Assembly: GCA_963674895.2 (NCBI GenBank)
Contig: CAXXCY010000003.1
Location: 682,001-746,000, forward strand
Direction: 5' to 3'
Length of the DNA: 64,000 bases
Source: CAXXOK01 sp963674895
GTDB taxonomy: Bacteria > Bacillota > Clostridia > Christensenellales > Aristaeellaceae
The notes below the pieces were generated by a model. That model did no database searches, was not told where the DNA came from, and saw only the letters and a list, made by a program, of their open reading frames with translations. The position numbers and the translations under genes are program-made. How positions within the stretch are numbered: position 1 is the first letter of the stretch; the number at the start of each line of letters is the position of its first letter. Positions 42,265-49,432 of this stretch are shown here, one piece after another.

Positions 42265-42297
42265 GTGTTTCAACTGTCTCACATCCTTCGACTTTAT

Positions 42298-42882
42298 TTA
42301 TCCGTTATAATCGCGGCCGGCCTGAAACGCTTTCAGGTTGGTTTCCAGCGTTCGCGGCGGAACGCAAAGCGAGATGGAATGCTCCCAATCTTCCTTTGCA
42401 AAGGGAAGATGCCGGCTCAGCACGCCCAAAAGCACCAGGTTGACGGCGCGGTGGCTTCCGGCCGCGACGGCCAGCGCAAACGCGTCCAGCGCTTCCATTT
42501 TCTGCGTTTCTTTCACGGCCTGTTCATGCGGATTGTCGGGGTAGGATACCGCTCCGGAAAGCACGGTGATGGGGGAGATGCGCTGGGAATTGACGATCAG
42601 AAGCCCGTCGTTCTTGAGAAACGACGCGGCGCGCGCCGCTTCCAGCGGCTCGAACGCGAGTAGGTAATCCGCGCTCCCCGAGGATACCAGCGGAGCGTAC
42701 ACCTCGTCGCCGATGCGCACGTGCGTAATCACGCTTCCGCCGCGCTGCGCCATGCCATGCACCTCGCTGACCTTCACGCCGAGTTTTTCCGTCATGGCCA
42801 ATTGGCCAAGGATTTTGCTGGTGAGAAGCGTACCCTGCCCGCCTACGCCGACGATGACGATATTCAAAGCCTGGATTTTCAT
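42298..42882 (-). CDS. iorB: Indolepyruvate:ferredoxin oxidoreductase beta subunit
   Basis: 194 residues, a POR/KOR gamma-type domain. VIVGVGGQGTLLTSKILGQLA is the CoA/TPP-side loop and VSEVHGMAQRGGSVITHVRIG is the family motif. With IorA it oxidises aryl pyruvates from Trp, Phe and Tyr transamination to aryl-acetyl-CoA, reducing ferredoxin. It overlaps iorA by 4 bases (ATGA) and is followed by paaK 33 bases later. Confidence 0.95.
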   Translation of the reverse strand: MKIQALNIVIVGVGGQGTLLTSKILGQLAMTEKLGVKVSEVHGMAQRGGSVITHVRIGDEVYAPLVSSGSADYLLAFEPLEAARAASFLKNDGLLIVNSQRISPITVLSGAVSYPDNPHEQAVKETQKMEALDAFALAVAAGSHRAVNLVLLGVLSRHLPFAKEDWEHSISLCVPPRTLETNLKAFQAGRDYNG

Positions 42883-44657
42883 TGCGCGCCGCCTCCTTTC
42901 ACGATCGCTTGAAACGGGCAGACCTGCGCGCACATGCCGCAGCCCGTGCAAAGAGACGCGATGATCTCCACACGATCGCCCTTGCGTTCAATCGCCTGGC
43001 AGGAGACCTTCAGGCAGGCACCGCAGTTCTGACAGCCTTCCGTGTGATAGGGCGCGCGTTTTTCCGGATCGATCAGCACGCACGGCCTGCGCGCGATCAC
43101 AACGCTCACGGCGTCGCGCGCGGTTTCCTCGGCGAGCACGCGCTTGACCTCCGCGAGGTCCAGCGGGTCCACCACGGCGATATGTTCCACGCCGCAGCCA
43201 CGGCACAGCGCCTCCAAATCAAGCGCCGGCGCGGGATTGCCGTGGATATCAAACCCTGTCGCGGGGTTTTGCTGGTGCCCCGTCATACCGGTGATGCGAT
43301 TATCCAAAATCAGCACAGTAATCGCTTCGTTACCGTACACGGCGTCAATCAAACCGGTGATGCCGCTGTGAATGAAGGTGCTGTCCCCCAAAACAGCGAC
43401 TGTTTTTTTGGAGAATTCCTTGCCGCGCGCGCGTTCCGCGCCGCTGGCCATGCCGATACTCGCGCCCATGCACAGGCAGGCGTCCATCGCAGAAAGAGGC
43501 GGCAGCGCCGCGAGCGTATAGCACCCGATATCGCCCATGACGCGTATTTTCATCCGGGAGAGAACGTGGAATATGCCGCGGTGCGGGCAGCCCGGGCACA
43601 GTGTGGGCGGCCTGTTGGGAAGCTCGACCGCGTACGTGCAGGCCTGCTCGGTACCAAGGACCGCGCAACGGATGCGGTCCGCATTCAGCTCGCCCTGTAT
43701 GCCGGTCAGCGCCTTGCCTTCGCAGGCGATTCCGGCAGCCTTGACGTCCTTTTCGATCAGACCCTCCAGCTCCTCGATCACGATCAGGCGGCTGACTTTT
43801 GCGGCAAAATCCCGGATCAATTCCATCGGCAGCGGATAAACGACGCCGAGTTTCAGCGTGCACGCATCCGGCAGCGCATCCCGAACATAATGGTAGCTGA
43901 CGCCGCTGGTGACGATGCCGACGGCGGTATCGCGATATTGAACCTGGTTGAGGGGGGATTCGTTTACGGACTGCGCAAGCGCGGCCTCCCGTTTTTCCAC
44001 CTGCAGATGGCGTCCGCGCGCCATAGCGGGCATCATGACGTATTTCGCCATATCCCTGTCGTAGGGTTTCAGGGCTTCCTCTTCCCGCGCCGCTTCCTCC
44101 ACGACGCTCCGGGCGTGCGCGATACGCGTGGTCAGGCGGATGATGACCGGGGTATCGTACTCCTCGCTCATCAAAAACGCGAGTTTGGTAAACTCCTTGC
44201 ATTCCCGGCTGTCGGACGGCTCCAGCATCGGGATGTGCGCCGCGCGGGCGTAATACCGGCTGTCCTGCTCGTTTTGGCTGGAGTGCATGGCGGGGTCGTC
44301 GGCGACTACGATTACAAGCCCTGCGCGGATACCGGTATAGGCCGCGGTAAACAGCGGATCGGCAGCGACGTTCATCCCGACGTGCTTCATGCAGGTCATC
44401 GCGCGCGCGCCTGCCATCGCTGCCCCGTAAGCGACTTCCATGGCGACCTTCTCGTTGGGCGCCCACTGCGTGTTGATTTCGGAGAATTTCGCGGCTGCCT
44501 CGGTAATTTCGGTGCTTGGCGTGCCGGGATAGCTGGTCACAACCCGCACCCCGGCTTCCCACGCGCCCCGCGCCACAGCCTGGTTGCCCAGGAGCAAGGA
44601 TTGAACCAGCGGCTCCCGTTGTGCGGAAACCGGCGTATTTTGTTGTTTCTGCTGCAT
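42879..44657 (-). CDS. iorA: Indolepyruvate:ferredoxin oxidoreductase alpha subunit
   Basis: 592 residues: an N-terminal pyrimidine-binding domain (TSYPGTPSTEITEAAAKF, WAPNEKVAMEVAYGAA), a middle domain, a ThDP domain (GDIGCYTLAALPPLSAMDACLCMGASIG, GDSTFIHSGITGLIDAVY) and a C-terminal double 4Fe-4S ferredoxin domain (CQNCGACLKVSC and CTGCGMCAQVCP). Note that the first cluster ends in S-C rather than C-P. Electrons from aryl-pyruvate oxidation go to ferredoxin, which the Rnf complex in this window could use. Confidence 0.96.
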   Translation of the reverse strand: MQQKQQNTPVSAQREPLVQSLLLGNQAVARGAWEAGVRVVTSYPGTPSTEITEAAAKFSEINTQWAPNEKVAMEVAYGAAMAGARAMTCMKHVGMNVAADPLFTAAYTGIRAGLVIVVADDPAMHSSQNEQDSRYYARAAHIPMLEPSDSRECKEFTKLAFLMSEEYDTPVIIRLTTRIAHARSVVEEAAREEEALKPYDRDMAKYVMMPAMARGRHLQVEKREAALAQSVNESPLNQVQYRDTAVGIVTSGVSYHYVRDALPDACTLKLGVVYPLPMELIRDFAAKVSRLIVIEELEGLIEKDVKAAGIACEGKALTGIQGELNADRIRCAVLGTEQACTYAVELPNRPPTLCPGCPHRGIFHVLSRMKIRVMGDIGCYTLAALPPLSAMDACLCMGASIGMASGAERARGKEFSKKTVAVLGDSTFIHSGITGLIDAVYGNEAITVLILDNRITGMTGHQQNPATGFDIHGNPAPALDLEALCRGCGVEHIAVVDPLDLAEVKRVLAEETARDAVSVVIARRPCVLIDPEKRAPYHTEGCQNCGACLKVSCQAIERKGDRVEIIASLCTGCGMCAQVCPFQAIVKGGGAQ

Positions 44658-44739
44658 GAATGTGTCCTTTCAGAGTTTTTGGCGGGTACTCCGCAACCGA
44701 TTGGCGGATAAGCCCTGCATCTGATACTGATCGCTGAAA

Positions 44740-44748
44740 ATTATAGCA
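44740..44748 (-). promoter_or_regulatory. Extended -10 promoter of the ior operon
   Basis: Minus strand TGC TATAAT (44740-44748), a consensus extended -10, about 83 bases upstream of iorA. No convincing -35 hexamer is found at 17 bases. Confidence 0.5.
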
Positions 44749-44776
44749 CAGCAACCGGAATTCGCATAGTTTATAT

Positions 44777-44806
44777 AAAAAAAAGCAGGCATAGCCTGCT
44801 TTTTTT
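44777..44806. terminator. Terminator of the rpsF-ssb-rpsR operon
   Basis: AAAAAAAAGCAGGC-ATA-GCCTGCTTTTTTT: a short GC stem flanked by A and T tracts. It lies 10 bases after the rpsR stop on the minus strand. Confidence 0.85.
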
Positions 44807-44816
44807 CTGCGGGTAA

Positions 44817-45071
44817 TCAGTCCACCGAATAGGGCATCAACGCGATGGCACGCGCGCGTTTGATGGCTTCGGAAAGCTGGCGCTGATGTTTGGCGCAATT
44901 GCCGCTCATCCTGCGGGGAACAATCTTTCCCCGCTCGTTGACAAAGCGGCGCAGGCGGTTAACATCCTTGTAGTCGATATACTCGATTTTATCCACGCAG
45001 AAAGCGCATACCTTCCGCCGCGGCTTGCGGCCTCTGGGTCTGGGCCTTTTATCGGAACGATCCTCAGGCAT
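44817..45071 (-). CDS. rpsR: Small ribosomal subunit protein bS18
   Basis: 84 residues, normal length. The body KICAFC-like segment reads VCAFCVDKIEYIDYKDVNRLRRFVNERGKIVPRR in the standard S18 order, and the end AIALMPYSVD is typical. It binds S6 on the 30S platform. It is the last gene of rpsF-ssb-rpsR, with AAGGAGG upstream. Confidence 0.97.
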   Translation of the reverse strand: MPEDRSDKRPRPRGRKPRRKVCAFCVDKIEYIDYKDVNRLRRFVNERGKIVPRRMSGNCAKHQRQLSEAIKRARAIALMPYSVD

Positions 45072-45094
45072 AAGGTAACCTCCTTCTTATGATC

Positions 45095-45517
45095 TCAGAA
45101 CGGCAGATCGTCGTCGTCGACTTCCTGGAACCCGTCGCTTTGGGAGGCGTCGTCGGCGTCGAACGGGGCAAAGCCCGTGCCTCCGCCCTGGCCTTCGCTG
45201 CGGGGGGAGAGGAACTCGACGTCTTCTGCAAAAACGTCAAGAGAGAAGCGGGTGCTTCCGTCTTTGGCTTCATAGCTGGATACCGACACGGAACCGATCA
45301 CGCATACCTTACGGCCCTTGGACAGATAACGCTGGCAGACGTCGCCAAGCTTGTTCCAGGCCGATACGCGGAAAAAATCCGCTTCCGGCTGGTTTTGGGC
45401 CTGCGTGGAACGCCTGCGGTTGACCGCTATCGTGAAGGAGCATACGGTGCTGCCCGATGGCACGGTGCGCGTTTCCGGATCGCGTGTCAGATTGCCGATG
45501 ATGATTAGCTTGTTCAT
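45095..45517 (-). CDS. ssb: Single-stranded DNA-binding protein
   Basis: 140 residues. The OB fold starts MNKLIIIGNLTRDPETR and continues through FFRVSAWNKLGDVCQRYLSKGRKVCVIG. The C-terminal tail ends DDDDLPF, the acidic tip that recruits repair and replication proteins. It is flanked by rpsF and rpsR, the conserved bacterial arrangement. Confidence 0.97.
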   Translation of the reverse strand: MNKLIIIGNLTRDPETRTVPSGSTVCSFTIAVNRRRSTQAQNQPEADFFRVSAWNKLGDVCQRYLSKGRKVCVIGSVSVSSYEAKDGSTRFSLDVFAEDVEFLSPRSEGQGGGTGFAPFDADDASQSDGFQEVDDDDLPF

Positions 45518-45530
45518 ACTACGTCACCGC

Positions 45531-45989
45531 CTATTCGGTCTGTTCTGCAGTTTCATCTTCATCGGAATCGTTGGTATCGGCCGCTTCGTCCGCTTCCGGC
45601 TCGGTGTCCGGCGCCGTTTCGTTTGCAGCGGCGTCATCCGCTTCTGCTTTCACAAAAGCGGCGCCCGGGCGGACGGGCTTGGGTTTTACGCTCTGCTTTT
45701 TGTTCAGCAGCTTGATAATGAGATACCGGAGAATCATATCGTTGATCTCAAGATTGCGCTGAATTTCCTTGTTCTGTTCTCCCGACGCGGAAAACGTCGT
45801 GAGCACATAGTAGCCTTCCGGCATATCGTCGATGGGATATGCCAGGCGCCGCTTGCCCCATGTTTCATCAACCTTCTCGATTTCGCCGCCGTTTTGCCGG
45901 ATCAGTTCCGTGAACTTCTCGATCAGCTCTTTGCGTGCGGTTTCCTCCAGCGCTGTGTTGATGATATAGGTCAATTCGTACCTATTCAT
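45531..45989 (-). CDS. rpsF: Small ribosomal subunit protein bS6 with long acidic tail
   Basis: 152 residues. The first 95 are an ordinary S6 fold (NRYELTYIINTALEET, ETWGKRRLAYPIDDMPEGYYVL). From about residue 100 an extra tail of roughly 50 residues rich in Glu, Asp, Ala and Thr follows; most Bacillota S6 proteins stop near 95-100. S6 binds S18 and 16S rRNA. The start has a near-perfect AAAGGAGGTGA. A structured leader precedes it. Confidence 0.96.
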   Translation of the reverse strand: MNRYELTYIINTALEETARKELIEKFTELIRQNGGEIEKVDETWGKRRLAYPIDDMPEGYYVLTTFSASGEQNKEIQRNLEINDMILRYLIIKLLNKKQSVKPKPVRPGAAFVKAEADDAAANETAPDTEPEADEAADTNDSDEDETAEQTE

Positions 45990-46012
45990 TCTTTCACCTC
46001 CTTTTGGACTTA

Positions 46013-46048
46013 TGGCACCGCGTCTTTTCACGGTGCAAGGATGTGCCA
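46013..46048 (-). promoter_or_regulatory. Candidate S6:S18 autoregulatory leader hairpin
   Basis: TGGCAC (46013-46018) pairs with GTGCCA (46043-46048), enclosing a short CGT/ACG helix and an unpaired CACCG segment on the minus-strand RNA. Known rpsF leaders carry a stem with a CCG-containing bulge bound by S6:S18. The hairpin begins at about the predicted transcription start. The fit to the known motif is judged by eye only. Confidence 0.4.
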
Positions 46049-46055
46049 ATTTGAG

Positions 46056-46084
46056 ATTATACCACCAGGGGCCTGTGTTTGCAA
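46056..46084 (-). promoter_or_regulatory. Promoter of the rpsF operon
   Basis: Minus strand TTGCAA (46079-46084), 17-base spacer ending in TGG, consensus TATAAT (46056-46061). Confidence 0.75.
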
Positions 46085-46146
46085 GCAATTTGGAGGTTTA
46101 TGATTGCTTCGGGTATCCGCGTTCCGCTCGCGGTTCCATTTGCCGA

Positions 46147-46175
46147 TTGATTTTTCAGTGCCGATGCGGTAGAAT
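46147..46175 (+). promoter_or_regulatory. Promoter of the darA-holB-ricT operon
   Basis: TTGATT (46147-46152), 17-base spacer, TAGAAT (46170-46175), 28 bases before the darA start codon. Confidence 0.6.
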
Positions 46176-46202
46176 TGAGGAGAGAAAAGGGAGGATGGGA
46201 GC

Positions 46203-46532
46203 ATGAAGCTGATTGTCGCAATTGTTCAGGATGAAGATTCGCAGAGGCTGATCAATGAGCTGATGACGGAAGGCTTCCGTGTTACAAAGCTGGCGACCAC
46301 CGGCGGTTTCCTGCGCTCCGGCAATACCACGCTGCTGGTCGGCGTGGAGGACGAACGGACGGACGGCGCGATCAGCCTGATCGAGAAAATATGCAAAAGC
46401 AGGAAGCAGGTTACGTCTTCGCCTTCGCCGATGATGAACTCATCCGGAACCTATACGCCCTTTCCCTTTGAGGTTTTGGTCGGCGGCGCTACCGTGTTTG
46501 TGCTGACCGTGGACCAGTTCCGGAAGTTCTAG
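46203..46532 (+). CDS. darA: Cyclic di-AMP receptor DarA (PstA)
   Basis: 109 residues, a PII-like fold. MKLIVAIVQDEDSQRLINELMTEGFRVTKLATTGGFLRSGNTTLLVGVE-type sequence follows DarA, with the TTGGFLRSGNTTLL region forming the c-di-AMP pocket. It is a cytoplasmic signal receptor whose targets are unclear. In Bacillota it usually stands between tmk and holB; tmk is not present here. GGGAGG precedes the start. Confidence 0.93.
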   Translation: MKLIVAIVQDEDSQRLINELMTEGFRVTKLATTGGFLRSGNTTLLVGVEDERTDGAISLIEKICKSRKQVTSSPSPMMNSSGTYTPFPFEVLVGGATVFVLTVDQFRKF

Positions 46533-46610
46533 GGCGTGCCGGCACGGTCAGAAGCGGACTGCGGCACCTGAACCTGAGCGCCTACACGCCTGCAGGAAAG
46601 GATTTTGTGT

Positions 46611-47624
46611 TTGTCCGGCAACATGGAAAACGCGGGCTTACTGCCCGCGTTTATGGAATACGGGCTGCTTGGCACACGCTATGAGCGGCTGATCGGGCAA
46701 TTCCGTACCGGCAGGCAGGTGCACGCCTATCTGTTCGCGGGCCCGCGGGGTATAGGCAAGCGGACGTTTGCGCGGTATTTGGTCTCCGCCCTTTTTTGTG
46801 AAGGCGAACAAAAACCATGCGGCGAATGTGCCCAGTGCCGGATGGTCCGCGAGGGGAAACATGCCTCCGTGATCGAAATCACGCAGGAGGAGAACAAAGC
46901 CGTTTCGGTCGACAGGATCCGGGAGATCATCACCCTTGCGTCCACACATTCGCTGGACGGGCGGGAGAGGGCCATACTCATCGAACCGATGGAAAGCCTG
47001 ACCCCACAGGCGCAGAACTGCCTGCTGAAGTCCCTGGAAGATCCCAATACGAACGTCGTTTATTTTCTGCTGTCGCATGACGCAAGTTCGCTGCTGGATA
47101 CGATCGTGTCCCGCTGCTCCGTTTTCAAGCTCAATCCGTGGCCGAATGATATCCTGATGGGATACTTATCCCGTCTTGGGTATCCGCAGGACGCGGCAAC
47201 GCGCGCGGCCATCCTTTCGGGGGGCAACGTGGGGGAGGCGGTCTCCGTCCTCACGGAAGCGAGCGACGGCAATCGGCAGGAAGTTCTGGAACAGATCCTG
47301 AAGGTATCGTCCGCCCGTGATGCGGTTCGCTGTTCTGCTATGCTCAAGGATTCGGCGGGCAATGCCGAACAAATCCTGTTTCTGCTGGAACGTTACCTGC
47401 AGCAGTGCATGCTGGTGAAAGCGGGCCTGCTCCCGCCGTCGCTGCTTGGGGAAACCCCGTGGAGCAGCACGATTGACGGCGCGTCCCTGCAGGAACTGGC
47501 GGATTTGACCGATCATGTGTTCAGGGCCAGGAAGCTCAGGATGAGCAACGTCAACTGGCAGTCGAATATGGATCAATTGATATTCAAACTATTGGAGGCA
47601 ATCAACAGATGGCAAAGATCGTAG
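46611..47624 (+). CDS. holB: DNA polymerase III subunit delta'
   Basis: 337 residues from the chosen start. AGPRGIGKRTFARYLVSALFC gives Walker A, and CGECAQC with an earlier Cys forms the zinc site of clamp-loader subunits. LKSLEDPNTNVVYFLLSHD and DTIVSRC are conserved sensor motifs. The TTG at 46611 lies eight bases after AGGAAAGGA; the first ATG (46623) is 20 bases away. It overlaps ricT by 16 bases. Confidence 0.93.
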   Translation: MSGNMENAGLLPAFMEYGLLGTRYERLIGQFRTGRQVHAYLFAGPRGIGKRTFARYLVSALFCEGEQKPCGECAQCRMVREGKHASVIEITQEENKAVSVDRIREIITLASTHSLDGRERAILIEPMESLTPQAQNCLLKSLEDPNTNVVYFLLSHDASSLLDTIVSRCSVFKLNPWPNDILMGYLSRLGYPQDAATRAAILSGGNVGEAVSVLTEASDGNRQEVLEQILKVSSARDAVRCSAMLKDSAGNAEQILFLLERYLQQCMLVKAGLLPPSLLGETPWSSTIDGASLQELADLTDHVFRARKLRMSNVNWQSNMDQLIFKLLEAINRWQRS

Positions 47625-48715
47625 GCGTGCGTTTTAAAAACGCCGGGAAACTGTTTTATTTTGATCCGGGCGAACTCTGGCCCAACCCCGGTGATTATGT
47701 GATCGTGGACACTGTCCGCGGGCAGACGTTCGGGCAGGTGATCACGGGTATGCGGGAAGCCGACGAGGCGGCGCTGGACGCGCCCCTGAAGCCGATCCTC
47801 CGAATCGCGACGGACGACGATCTGGTACACATGAGGGAAAACGAGGAGTTTGAAAGGAAAGCGTTTGACATCTGCTACCGCAAAATCAGCGAGCACCAGT
47901 TGGAGATGAAGCTGGTCCAGGTGGAACAGACGTTTGACAACGCAAAGCTGGTTTTCTACTTTACGGCAAACGGCCGGGTGGACTTCCGTTCTTTGGTCAA
48001 GGATCTGGCGTCGGTGTTCCATACGCGCATTGAGCTGCGCCAGATCGGTGTACGGGACGAGGCGCGGATGATCGGTGGATTGGGGCCGTGCGGCCTGCCC
48101 ATCTGCTGCGGTACCTTCCTGGGCGATTTTCAGCCCGTATCCATTAAAATGGCGAAGGAGCAAAACCTCTCGCTCAATCCCACCAAGATATCAGGCGTTT
48201 GCGGGCGGCTGATGTGCTGCCTGAAATTTGAGGACGAACATTACGTAAGCACCCGAAAACGCATGCCCAAGATCGGCAAGGACGTGGAAACGCCGGACGG
48301 GTTCGGTACGGTTGTCGATTTGAACGTTCTCAAGGAAACGATCAGTGTGCGCGTTCACCATGACGATTCCAACGAGATTAAAACCTATTCCGTGGGAGAC
48401 GTCGTATGGTTTAAGATGGATAAGGACGCCGGCAGGCGTGCCGCCGAGCCCGCGGCCCGGCAAAAAGCGCAGGAAACGATACGGGAAGAGGAAAGCACGG
48501 CAGCCGACGAGGGTGTGAAGCTGGAGCTTCTCGACGACGGGACCGAGGCCGAGGCCCGGGAGATCGCGGAAGAAGAATTCTCCTTTGAGGCCGACGGCGA
48601 GGGTTACGTCCAGGAACCGCTGTCCGACGAGATTGAGCCATCCGGCGCCGCCGCGAAGAACTGGCAGGAGGAAGTGGCGCAGGCGCTTCGCAAATCTGAC
48701 CCCGGCAAATCGTAA
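47609..48715 (+). CDS. ricT: PSP1-domain protein RicT (YaaT)
   Basis: 368 residues. The PSP1 core (about 5-220) includes GGLGPCGLPICCGTFLGDF and VCGRLMCCLKFE, the cysteine motifs that bind [4Fe-4S] in the RicAFT complex, which helps RNase Y mature mRNAs. The last 130 residues are acidic and look disordered, longer than in B. subtilis. No ricA or ricF gene is seen in the window. Overlap with holB suggests coupled translation. Confidence 0.94.
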   Translation: MAKIVGVRFKNAGKLFYFDPGELWPNPGDYVIVDTVRGQTFGQVITGMREADEAALDAPLKPILRIATDDDLVHMRENEEFERKAFDICYRKISEHQLEMKLVQVEQTFDNAKLVFYFTANGRVDFRSLVKDLASVFHTRIELRQIGVRDEARMIGGLGPCGLPICCGTFLGDFQPVSIKMAKEQNLSLNPTKISGVCGRLMCCLKFEDEHYVSTRKRMPKIGKDVETPDGFGTVVDLNVLKETISVRVHHDDSNEIKTYSVGDVVWFKMDKDAGRRAAEPAARQKAQETIREEESTAADEGVKLELLDDGTEAEAREIAEEEFSFEADGEGYVQEPLSDEIEPSGAAAKNWQEEVAQALRKSDPGKS

Positions 48716-48722
48716 TCGAGTA

Positions 48723-48751
48723 TTGCAAATCCATGGGTCTCATGCTATGAT
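48723..48751 (+). promoter_or_regulatory. Promoter of the small ferredoxin gene
   Basis: TTGCAA (48723-48728), 17-base spacer ending in TGC, TATGAT (48746-48751): a good extended -10 promoter right after the ricT stop. Confidence 0.7.
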
Positions 48752-48789
48752 AAATCCGAAAAAAAGTGTATTGCTGGAGGTGACCATCC

Positions 48790-48960
48790 ATGGCATATCA
48801 GATTAACGACGATTGTATCAGCTGCGGCGCCTGCGCGCCCGAGTGCCCTGTGGAAGCGATTTCGGAGGGGGACAGCAAATACGTAATCGACGCGGACAAA
48901 TGCATCGATTGCGGCGCTTGCGCGGACGTGTGTCCCGTAGACGCTCCCCAGGAAGGATAA
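48790..48960 (+). CDS. 2[4Fe-4S] ferredoxin
   Basis: 56 residues, the size of clostridial ferredoxins. Two clusters are encoded: CISCGACAPECP (residues 9-20) and CIDCGACADVCP (about 38-49), each with C-x2-C-x2-C-x3-C-P. It is a soluble low-potential electron carrier, likely partner of IOR and Rnf encoded in this window. GGAGG lies 11 bases before the ATG. It has its own promoter and terminator, so it is a single-gene unit. Confidence 0.97.
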   Translation: MAYQINDDCISCGACAPECPVEAISEGDSKYVIDADKCIDCGACADVCPVDAPQEG

Positions 48961-48984
48961 TCGTTCTTCCGACAAAGCATAAAG

Positions 48985-49007
48985 AAAGTGGCGCCGCCAC
49001 TTTTTTT
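48985..49007 (+). terminator. Terminator of the ferredoxin gene
   Basis: AAAGTGGC-GCC-GCCACTTT followed by TTTT. Confidence 0.9.
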
Positions 49008-49066
49008 AGTATCCGGAATATTTCCGTGATAGGGGATCGCGGCGCGCGTTTGATTGTCGCCGGTAC

Positions 49067-49094
49067 TTGACAGCGGGACAGGATGTGCTATACT
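49067..49094 (+). promoter_or_regulatory. Promoter upstream of the small protein and recombinase genes
   Basis: Consensus TTGACA (49067-49072), 16-base spacer ending in TGC, TATACT (49089-49094). Confidence 0.75.
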
Positions 49095-49102
49095 TCAATT
49101 AT

Positions 49103-49132
49103 CTATTCGCTAAAGAATACTTTAACGAATAG
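49103..49132. promoter_or_regulatory. 13-base inverted repeat at the transcription start
   Basis: CTATTCGCTAAAG (49103-49115) and CTTTAACGAATAG (49120-49132) are inverted copies with one mismatch around AATA. Lying from about +2 to +31 of the predicted transcript, it may be an operator or a 5' hairpin. Regulator unknown. Confidence 0.6.
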
Positions 49133-49179
49133 AATGACATTAAAATTGATGCGATTGCCAGTTTGGAGAATGATACGCC

Positions 49180-49371
49180 ATGACGGAGTTTTCGACCGCG
49201 GAATTGCAGGAAGCGCTGCGTTCGATCGCATCCACGCTCGGCAAATGTGAAAAAGCGATTCTGAAACAACGAGCCGGTTCGTCACAGCATACGCTCCTGA
49301 CGCGCAGGATTCAATCCTTCCGCATCGCGATGGCGTTGATCGAACAAGCGCTGGAAAACCCGGAGCCGTAA
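49180..49371 (+). CDS. Small hypothetical protein
   Basis: 63 residues, mostly helical, no membrane segment or cysteine cluster beyond a single Cys. Not recognised. GGAGAA lies upstream at about 13 bases. It is the first coding sequence behind the strong promoter and palindrome and is followed 61 bases later by the recombinase gene. Coding status rests on the start site, promoter and position; homologues were not checked. Confidence 0.55.
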   Translation: MTEFSTAELQEALRSIASTLGKCEKAILKQRAGSSQHTLLTRRIQSFRIAMALIEQALENPEP

Positions 49372-49432
49372 CATTTGCTTTGGAATACAACAGACTCTTT
49401 TACAGCGTACGATTCGAAACGGGGTGCGTGAC

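Noticed and set aside
42882..44711. 609-codon open frame antisense to iorA
   Set aside because: It mirrors a clear IorA gene; the translation is rich in Arg, His and Ala with no domain. Long antisense frames are expected at this GC content.
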